Of a DNA stretch of 64,000 nt, positions 58,383-64,000 are shown piece after piece (the stretch's first letter is position 1; every line of letters starts with the position of its first letter). A program made the position numbers and the translations under genes. Origin of the DNA: JBHHZI01 sp046757965 (GTDB lineage: Bacteria > Acidobacteriota > Polarisedimenticolia > SMYD01). Below the pieces are notes generated by a model, which did no database searches, was not told the DNA's origin, and worked only from the letters and a program-made list of their open reading frames with translations. The stretch is from positions 1 through 64,000 of the forward strand of contig JBHHZI010000003.1 of the NCBI GenBank assembly GCA_046757965.1. Direction: 5' to 3'.

Positions 58383-58652
58383 TCAGTTCATGCAGAGGAA
58401 GGGTTCCATGATCTGGCAGAGGTGGAACGGCCGGATCGGCATCGGCGCGCGGCTCGAAACCACGTGCGGCGGCAGGTCAGCGCCTCGCAGAAATTCAGTC
58501 ATCACGTGCGTGCCGAGATGGCGAAATCTGTCGAGCAGGTCTTCCTGCAGGATCTCGGTCAGGTGATCCTCCCACGAGTCGCTGTGCATCATCTCTGTCG
58601 TCGTGTCCTGTTGGTCCAGCATCTTCCCTCCCGTCCCCGTTCGGTTTCTCAT
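58383..58652 (-). CDS. Small protein of unknown function, last gene of sigma-54 operon
   Basis: An 89-residue acidic protein I cannot assign. An amphipathic helical stretch (WEDHLTEILQEDLLDRFRHL) is followed by a Pro-rich tail that ends with two cysteines (HLCQIMEPFLCMN). No signal peptide or membrane segment is seen. ATG 58652 overlaps the preceding stop as ATGA, which supports real translation. Later ATGs, for example at codon 11, are possible. The Cys-containing tail could bind metal or be modified, but that is speculation. Confidence 0.5.
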   Translation of the reverse strand: MRNRTGTGGKMLDQQDTTTEMMHSDSWEDHLTEILQEDLLDRFRHLGTHVMTEFLRGADLPPHVVSSRAPMPIRPFHLCQIMEPFLCMN

Positions 58653-59023
58653 CGACCGTTGCCCTGCAGGTGCAGGCGCAGCAACCCGGACACATACACC
58701 GGAAAGGCGCCCTTGCCGTTCATCACCATCGCCTCGCGTCCGGCGTTGAAGCCGACGCAGAACCGCGTATCTTCTGTCTGCTCATCACCGACCAGACCGC
58801 CGGTGATCACGTCATCGCAATCGCCGAAGAAATCCTCGATGGAGTCGTCCTCATCGCCCATCACGACCCACACGTTGTCGGGAAAGCTTCCGCCCGCAGG
58901 CCGGCCGTCCGGGCTGAGCATGATCACGCCGTCCAGTGTCGTGAGACGTCGGGGTCGCTCTCGCCGCGACAGCGAGGCTCTGGTGGTATCCCTCTTGTGC
59001 GATTCCGGGGCGATTTCCGACAC
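58649..59023 (-). CDS. Protein of unknown function, second gene of sigma-54 operon
   Basis: A 124-residue protein, not recognised. A basic N terminus (SLSRRERPRRL) is followed by a compact beta-rich part with DGVIMLSPDGRP, an acidic loop MGDEDDSIEDFFGDCDD, and a hydrophobic C-terminal strand VYVSGLLRLHL. There are two Cys. The start is GTG 59023, with GGGGGA five bases upstream. It lies 29 nt after the receiver-like gene and overlaps the next gene by ATGA. Confidence 0.5.
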   Translation of the reverse strand: MSEIAPESHKRDTTRASLSRRERPRRLTTLDGVIMLSPDGRPAGGSFPDNVWVVMGDEDDSIEDFFGDCDDVITGGLVGDEQTEDTRFCVGFNAGREAMVMNGKGAFPVYVSGLLRLHLQGNGR

Positions 59024-59052
59024 GTTGTTCCCCCTTTGCCGTGATGGATCAA

Positions 59053-59451
59053 TCATTCCGTTGCGAGGGCATGAAGCACCGCGGAGATCTCGCTGGTGCT
59101 CGCTGCGGCATGCGTGTAGTAGTGCACGCCGGTCCGGCGGATCGTCACCTCGGACACCGCGGACTCCCGCGCGTCGAGAAACACGATCGGGAGTCGCGGC
59201 GCCAGCGACTTCACATCTGCGAGCAGCGCGTGCGTGCGTGCCGATTCACCGTCCCCGGAGACCACGATCGCCCGCACCGAGAGCGGCTCGGCGCGGAGAA
59301 GGGCCAGCGCATCGGCCACGTCCAGCGACAGACAGTCGGACGAGACCGTCGACGCCGTCGTCGGCCCAGCGCTCCCGGCTGGCCCGTCGGCGGCGATGAA
59401 CAGGACCCACTGTTCATCTCCCATCGTCCGGATGGTGCTCGTCTGTGCCAT
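59053..59451 (-). CDS. Degenerate receiver-like protein, first gene of sigma-54 operon
   Basis: A 132-residue protein with the alternating beta/alpha plan of a CheY-like receiver (LPIVFLDARES, TIRRTGVHYYTHAA, SEISAVLHAL). The usual phospho-Asp position falls in VRAIVVSGDGE without a clear aspartate, and the invariant Lys is His (YYTHAA for YxxKP). It would therefore not be a normal phospho-acceptor. ATG 59451 has GGGAGG six bases upstream and lies about 29 nt after the predicted sigma-54 start; the longer frame upstream is not used. Confidence 0.55.
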   Translation of the reverse strand: MAQTSTIRTMGDEQWVLFIAADGPAGSAGPTTASTVSSDCLSLDVADALALLRAEPLSVRAIVVSGDGESARTHALLADVKSLAPRLPIVFLDARESAVSEVTIRRTGVHYYTHAAASTSEISAVLHALATE

Positions 59452-59490
59452 CCCTGGCCTCCCTGGTTCGATGCAGCCAGGCACCCCAAG

Positions 59491-59506
59491 AGCAACGTGC
59501 ATGCCA
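59491..59506 (-). promoter_or_regulatory. Sigma-54 promoter
   Basis: On the minus strand TGGCATGCACGTTGCT matches every fixed position of TGGCAYRNNNNTTGCW, with GG at -24 and GC at -12 correctly spaced. The predicted start is near 59480, just ahead of the receiver-like gene. The adjacent upstream gene encodes a sigma-54 activator. Confidence 0.82.
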
Positions 59507-59698
59507 GCGTGGAACCGACACCTCGGGAAGTGGTTCATCTGACTGAAATGATTGATGTTGCGATCACGTCATCGACGGCCGATGGTGAACATCCGCCAGC
59601 ATCGCCGGCGAGACCAACCGGCAATCGTGCAAGAAGTGTCACGATGGCGTCACTGCCCGGCCCGCTCTCGGATGGCCGGCCGCAACCGGCTGCGAGAA

Positions 59699-59805
59699 AT
59701 CAACTTGAGGTCGGTGAAGGATCTTGACGCCAGGGCGTCACATCGGCCAGGCGCCTGGCGGGACCCGGCGCAAGCTGCTGAACAACATCGACTTGAGGCC
59801 AGTGA
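59699..59805. promoter_or_regulatory. Putative upstream activating sequence: two palindromes flanked by direct repeats
   Basis: TGACGCC-AG-GGCGTCA (59725-59740) and the perfect palindrome GCCAGGCGCCTGGC (59746-59759) stand six bases apart. A 19-bp direct repeat with three mismatches (59699-59717 and 59787-59805, core ACTTGAGG) flanks them. They lie about 220-300 bp upstream of the sigma-54 promoter, a usual enhancer distance. The palindromes could instead be terminator stems of the activator gene. The rest of the 382-bp gap shows nothing further. Confidence 0.5.
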
Positions 59806-59833
59806 CGAAAGGTGTCGGGAAACGACGGACGCG

Positions 59834-61219
59834 TCACTCGATTCCGTACTTCTTCAGACGCTTGTACAGAGAGGTGCGGGGAATGCCGAGCAGACGCGCC
59901 GCCTGCGCCTTGTTGCCGCGGCACCGGGCGAGGGTCGCCTCCAGATGGGTTTGCACCACCCGGTCAAGCGCCAGCGTCTCGTCGGCGCCGGCCGCGGCCG
60001 CGCCCTCCGCCGGCAGGTCGAGATCCTTCGGGCCGATGCGCTGCCTCGACCCGTAGATCGCCGCGCGCTCGATGATGTTCTCCAGTTCCCGCACGTTGCC
60101 GGGCCACGCATAGCGCTCCAGCCGTTCCAGCGCCCGGGGAGAGATGGCCATCGGTTTCTTTCCCTGGCGGCGGCAGGCCTGGGCGAGACAGTTCTCGGCC
60201 AGCAGACCGACGTCGCCGTGGCGGTCGCGCAGCGGGGGCAGACGGATCACGACACCACTCAGACGGAAGTACAGATCCGAGCGAAGGGTGCCCTGCTCCA
60301 TCTCCGCCTGGGGGTCGGCATTGGTGGCGGAGATGACCCGGACGTCGATGGACCGCGGGGCGGTGTCGCCGACGCGGCGCACTTCCCGCTCCTGGAGAAC
60401 CCGCAGCAGACTGCGCTGGATGGCCTCGTCCGTGGCGCCGATCTCATCGAGAAAAATCGTTCCGCCGCTGGCGGCCTCGAACAGTCCGACCTTCGAGCCG
60501 ACGGCGCCGGTGAACGCGCCCTTGACATGGCCGAACAGCTCGCTTTCCAGGAGGTTGGCGGGAAGGGCCGCACAGTTGATGGCCAGGAAGGCGGCTCCGG
60601 CCCGGGTGGAATGCCGATGAATCTCCCGCGCCGTCACCTCCTTGCCGGTGCCTGACTCCCCGAGGATCAGCACGCTGGTGCCGGTCGGCCCGACCTTCTG
60701 AATGTCGTCATAGACCGACTGCATCAGATCGGAGGCCCCGATGAGAGCTCCGAAGGAGCCGCGTCGGTCCCAGACCATCCGCCGGAGGCGAGCGTTGTCG
60801 TCCCGCAATGCCTTGCGCTCCAGCGCCCGCGAGACGGCCAGCCGGAACCGATCAATGTCCAGGGGCTTGGTGACGTAGTTCTCGGCACCGTCCTTGATCG
60901 CCGCCACGGCGCTGTCCACCTCTGCGCGCCCGGTCAGGAAGATGACAGGCACCTCCGGCCAGGACGCACCGACGTTCTTCAGCAGCTCGAATCCGTCCAT
61001 GCCGGGCATCATGAGGTCGGCGATGACCAGGTCGACCTCGGTGTCGCGCAGGTGCTTCAGGGCGGCTTCCCCGGACAGCGCCGTGTCGACCGCATGACCT
61101 TCCGGCGCCAGAATGTCGCTGACCAGCGTGACCTGTGAGGGCTCGTCATCCACGACGAGAATACGCCCGCGCCGCGCGGTGTCTGAGACGGTCTGCTTCG
61201 AACGGCTCGGCATGGTCAT
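59834..61219 (-). CDS. Sigma-54-dependent response regulator, NtrC family
   Basis: A 461-residue activator. The receiver (residues 15-135) has phospho-Asp in LVIADLMMPGMDG and Lys in YVTKPLD. The AAA+ domain has Walker A GESGTGKEV, the sigma-54 contact loop GAFTGA and LDEIGATDEAI. A C-terminal Fis-type helix-turn-helix ends NKAQAARLLGIPRTSLYKRLKKYG. ATG 61219 is used (61213 is also possible). No histidine kinase lies beside it, so its partner is elsewhere. It probably controls the operon directly downstream. Confidence 0.94.
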   Translation of the reverse strand: MTMPSRSKQTVSDTARRGRILVVDDEPSQVTLVSDILAPEGHAVDTALSGEAALKHLRDTEVDLVIADLMMPGMDGFELLKNVGASWPEVPVIFLTGRAEVDSAVAAIKDGAENYVTKPLDIDRFRLAVSRALERKALRDDNARLRRMVWDRRGSFGALIGASDLMQSVYDDIQKVGPTGTSVLILGESGTGKEVTAREIHRHSTRAGAAFLAINCAALPANLLESELFGHVKGAFTGAVGSKVGLFEAASGGTIFLDEIGATDEAIQRSLLRVLQEREVRRVGDTAPRSIDVRVISATNADPQAEMEQGTLRSDLYFRLSGVVIRLPPLRDRHGDVGLLAENCLAQACRRQGKKPMAISPRALERLERYAWPGNVRELENIIERAAIYGSRQRIGPKDLDLPAEGAAAAGADETLALDRVVQTHLEATLARCRGNKAQAARLLGIPRTSLYKRLKKYGIE

Positions 61220-61337
61220 CGGGGGCGGGCAAGAACACGCCCGGCAGCATCGTAGCCCAAAACGGGTCCAGCGGCGAGATGGGATACTCCCCCTGGCAGC
61301 GTTATTGATCGGTAGTGGTGCGTGGGGTAGCGTGCCC

Positions 61338-62225
61338 ATGATCGCGTCGCGCACCCCGGAGGTCTCCTTGCATCCTGTCCGGTGGAGGCTCGTCACCGCC
61401 GGCATCGCCGTCGGCGCCGCGCTGCAATTGTCATCCGTTGCCCGACCCGCAACCATCGCCTGGCAGAACGGCCCCTCCCGGGTCGAGCTTGGCGGCATCG
61501 CCCACCTCGATCTGCCCGCCGAATTCGCCTTCACCGGCGCCGCGGGTGCTGCGATATTTCTCACCGCCACCCATAACCCGCCATCGGGCCACGAGATCGG
61601 CGTCATCGTTCCGATCGTGCATGACAGCACGCGCGGCTGGTTCGTGAGCTTCGAGCAGGTGGCCGCCGGCCACATCCGGGACGAGGAGCGGGAGACGCTG
61701 GCGCCCGACACGTTGCTGAGGTCGATTCGCGACGATGCCGCCGCCCGCAATCGTGCCCGGCTGGCTGCCGGCTGGCCGACGCTCACTGTCACCGGCTGGG
61801 CCCTGCCGCCGGTCTACGATGACACGAGCCACCGTCTGAGCTGGTCAGTCGCGGGCACCACGCCAACCGGAGCCGTGACAAACCATTCGGTACGGTTTCT
61901 CGGACGGCGCGGTTACGTCACTGCCGAGATGGTGGTGAGGAAGGCTCTCGATGCCGAGGTGGCCACGCAGTTCGATACCCTGATGGACCGTTTCGCCTTC
62001 GACCCCGGGCACCGGTACGGTGACTTTCGCCCTGGAGACCCGGTGGCGAACGTGCAACTCGGAGATCTCGTCGTGCGGGAAGCCATCACCCTCGCCAAGC
62101 GACCCGGTCTCTTCACCCGTCTGTGGCGATTCCTGGCCTTCACCATGGTGGTGGTCGCCTTCCTCGCCCGCAGACTCTACCGCACCCTCCGGCGCCGCTC
62201 GCCACTGTCAGACGCCGACCGGTAA
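61338..62225 (+). CDS. DUF2167 membrane protein
   Basis: A 295-residue protein of the DUF2167 family, function unknown. An N-terminal signal/anchor (LVTAGIAVGAALQLSSV) leads to the family region IAWQNGPSRVELGG, then TGWALPPVYDDTSHRLSW. A C-terminal helix (FLAFTMVVVAFLARRL) anchors it. ATG 61338 is listed, but TTG 61368 has a perfect GGAGGT four bases before it and gives a tidier signal peptide, so it may be the true start. Confidence 0.78.
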   Translation: MIASRTPEVSLHPVRWRLVTAGIAVGAALQLSSVARPATIAWQNGPSRVELGGIAHLDLPAEFAFTGAAGAAIFLTATHNPPSGHEIGVIVPIVHDSTRGWFVSFEQVAAGHIRDEERETLAPDTLLRSIRDDAAARNRARLAAGWPTLTVTGWALPPVYDDTSHRLSWSVAGTTPTGAVTNHSVRFLGRRGYVTAEMVVRKALDAEVATQFDTLMDRFAFDPGHRYGDFRPGDPVANVQLGDLVVREAITLAKRPGLFTRLWRFLAFTMVVVAFLARRLYRTLRRRSPLSDADR

Positions 62226-62452
62226 CAGCCAGGATTGCCCACCCCGCCAGCAGCCCAGTAGAGTCCATGTCGTCTCGACCGATCAGGATGCCGGCAGACC
62301 CGGAGCGGTTTACCGCTCACGAGGTCGGGCACACGGACCGCGCACTGCCACCGGAAATGCAGACCACCAGTCGATGCGGCACCTCATCTCATCGGCGCAA
62401 CTTTCGGGGGGCAACTCGCACCTCCGAGTGGGAGGACGGCCCGGCGCGGATC

Positions 62453-64000
62453 TCATGGCTCTTCGTCACAGTTCGCACCTCGCAGTTCACGCTCGTTGCG
62501 AAAGAAGCGACCAACACGGGGAGATCCGAGCCGCCAGATCAACCCCAGCGGCGCCACACCGCGCACTGCGGCGAACGACCCGTGTTCGCCCTGTTGATGG
62601 TGAAATCGACACAGGCACACCTGATTCTCGTCGGCCTTCAGATCACCTCCCCGGGATCTGTACACGATGTGGTGACTCTCCAGATGACGTCGTGAAGTGC
62701 ACCCAGGCGCCGCGCACCGCCAGCCGTCGCGCTCGTAGATCCGCCGAGATGGACGCCACGGCATCAACCGGGGATCGTCCCAGGTGGAGATGTAGTCCTC
62801 GAGAACCGCGAGCAGCCCAACCCACATCGGTATCCGTCCCGTGCGGTGCGCCACCTGCCGAGCCACACGGAGAGCTACCGTATCGTCATCGGTGGTGACC
62901 GGCGGGGTCCGGTCACCTTCCGTGGAAAACAACCGTGGCACGACATGGCCGCCCGGGTGTCCCGACTCGTCGCGTACGCTCCCCGACTCGACATCGTCGG
63001 AGAACCGGTGGCCCGCGTGCGCTCCCACGTCCGTCTCACGCGCCAGACCCTGGGAGCCCGGCCCGGGGAACCATGCGAAAGACGTGGACCCATCCGCCTC
63101 GCGATCCCCGTCAACGCGGCAGACCACCTGTTCGATCTGCCGACGCCGGCCATCGACGACAATCAGAAAATCCGCAGCGAGGGCGGAGGACAGATTGAAC
63201 CGGACCGTCTTTGTCCCCACCATGGCCCCGGAACGCTCCCCCACGGCGCGCAGTCGAGCCTGCGTGTCGCCCGGCCCCCGTCGCAGCGACGTGTACCACT
63301 CACGTGCCGTCGGGGGAAGGATCCAAGCATGGTTCCCCGGTTCAGAACGATTGCGTGATCGCAACCGGATCTCGTCACGCAAGCGTTTCAGCGTGACCTC
63401 CCCTGCATGGCGGATCCACGCGCGCTCGGCGCGGACGTCGAAGTAGGCTGTATCCCGCCGCAAGAACCGGATCAGCAGGAGCACCGCCTCGAAACCGATT
63501 CGACCCTCCTCGTAGGCCCTCGCCAACTCCGAGCGTTCAGCAACTGCCCGGGCCACCGCCACACGATCGCGGGCTGTCGTGCGGCTCAGGCCGAGGCGCT
63601 GTTCGGCATAATGTTCCAGGCCGGTGAAATCGAGCGCGCGGAACGCCCGTGCCGCCCCGAGGATCATCAGGATCCGGGCGAGTTCCCGCTGCAGCGCGTC
63701 TTCCAGTTCCACGAACGTGCTGAGTTGCCTGTCGAGTTCCACCGCGTCGCCGACACCTGCCGCATGAAGAAGATTCTCGACGTCCACGAGCATCCGGATG
63801 GTGCGTCGCTCCTCGGCTCGCGGACCGGCCGGCAGGTGATTCCAGGCGCCGGTCGAATCGTACACGTTCGCCTCGATGTCCCGGCGAACGGAGCACCGGG
63901 TGCGCCGCGGCGGCTCGAACCGTCCAAGATCCACCGCCTCGCAGCCAGCCTGCGTCTCGGCGATCAGTGATTCGACCAGCGACTCCAGCGACTGCTCCCG
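62453..64000 (-). CDS. HNH endonuclease domain protein, 5' end beyond window
   Basis: At least 515 residues. The frame stays open to the last base and shows no stop upstream of GTG 63934, so the gene probably begins outside the window. The N-terminal two-thirds are helical and basic, like the long helical regions fused to HNH domains in DUF222-type proteins. The C-terminal nuclease has RRIYERDGWRCAAPGC, then LESHHIVYRSRGG, then an Asn and CRFHHQQGEHG, giving the ββα-metal His-Asn-His set. The target is unknown; such genes are often multi-copy and mobile-like. The 227-bp gap to the DUF2167 gene shows nothing. Confidence 0.75.
   Translation of the reverse strand, partial: REQSLESLVESLIAETQAGCEAVDLGRFEPPRRTRCSVRRDIEANVYDSTGAWNHLPAGPRAEERRTIRMLVDVENLLHAAGVGDAVELDRQLSTFVELEDALQRELARILMILGAARAFRALDFTGLEHYAEQRLGLSRTTARDRVAVARAVAERSELARAYEEGRIGFEAVLLLIRFLRRDTAYFDVRAERAWIRHAGEVTLKRLRDEIRLRSRNRSEPGNHAWILPPTAREWYTSLRRGPGDTQARLRAVGERSGAMVGTKTVRFNLSSALAADFLIVVDGRRRQIEQVVCRVDGDREADGSTSFAWFPGPGSQGLARETDVGAHAGHRFSDDVESGSVRDESGHPGGHVVPRLFSTEGDRTPPVTTDDDTVALRVARQVAHRTGRIPMWVGLLAVLEDYISTWDDPRLMPWRPSRRIYERDGWRCAAPGCTSRRHLESHHIVYRSRGGDLKADENQVCLCRFHHQQGEHGSFAAVRGVAPLGLIWRLGSPRVGRFFRNERELRGANCDEEP

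Noticed and set aside
61294..61309. Second sigma-54-like site before the DUF2167 gene (TGGCAGCGTTATTGAT)
   Set aside because: The -12 element has GA instead of GC and the sixth base is not a pyrimidine; too weak beside the perfect match at 59491-59506.
62226..62452. RNA gene or attachment site in the gap before the HNH gene
   Set aside because: Only a five-base hairpin is seen; no tRNA, repeat or integrase is nearby.

Overview
The window is 64 kb of GC-rich, gene-dense bacterial chromosome with no rRNA, tRNA, insertion sequence, prophage or CRISPR array. Gene content points to an uncultured member of the Acidobacteriota, perhaps near Thermoanaerobaculia or Polarisedimenticolia. Pointers are a two-haem cytochrome of the reaction-centre cytochrome type, a Tes/MJ0619-like radical SAM enzyme, NxxGxxAF-repeat and TSP3-like secreted proteins, DUF2167 and DUF1570-like proteins, and split glycyl-tRNA synthetase genes. 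This placement is an inference. GTG and TTG starts and 1-4 nt stop/start overlaps are common, so most operons look translationally coupled.

Layout. 1-8.3 kb: rpsT, then a convergent operon mgtE-recO-glyQ-glyS-ppdK. 8.4-13 kb: a GT-C glycosyltransferase, nth, and the Tes-like radical SAM gene. 13-21 kb: a membrane spermidine-synthase/TPR fusion, amidohydrolase, 3-hydroxyacyl-CoA dehydrogenase, aldehyde dehydrogenase, and the operon mutY-hydrolase-pepP. 23-27 kb: a structured intergenic region, gltA with an enoyl-CoA hydratase, a di-haem cytochrome c and a double TonB_C protein. 27-34 kb: a gluzincin-like protein lacking its catalytic Glu, a 941-residue repeat protein, rhomboid and M50 proteases and an alcohol dehydrogenase. 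34.9-35.5 kb: a SelW-like selenoprotein with an in-frame TGA, followed by a Rieske protein. 35.5-42 kb: acnA-thiO-SirB1-like operon, cysteine desulfurase and a MobA-like transferase. 42-46 kb: a histidine kinase and two NarL-type regulators. 46-54 kb: rpsU, then the RNA-metabolism block hisS-aspS and phoH-ybeY-corC-era-trmB. 54-58 kb: PQQ propeller, an ICMT-like methyltransferase, a CPBP protease and a secreted unknown. 58.3-61.2 kb: a self-contained sigma-54 island. 61.3-64 kb: DUF2167 protein and an HNH endonuclease that runs off the end.

The two most interesting loci are these. (1) At 34958-35182 the SelW/Rdx-family gene has TGA exactly where homologues have the second Cys of CxxC, followed by a hairpin that fits a bacterial SECIS element. 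(2) At 58.3-61.2 kb a sigma-54 activator gene is followed by a 382-bp spacer containing two perfect palindromes, a pair of near-identical 19-bp repeats and a full-consensus sigma-54 promoter. That promoter faces three small genes: a degenerate receiver and two proteins I do not recognise. A string of three hairpins ending in a textbook terminator lies on the minus strand between gltA and mutY and probably marks an unannotated RNA or an attenuator.
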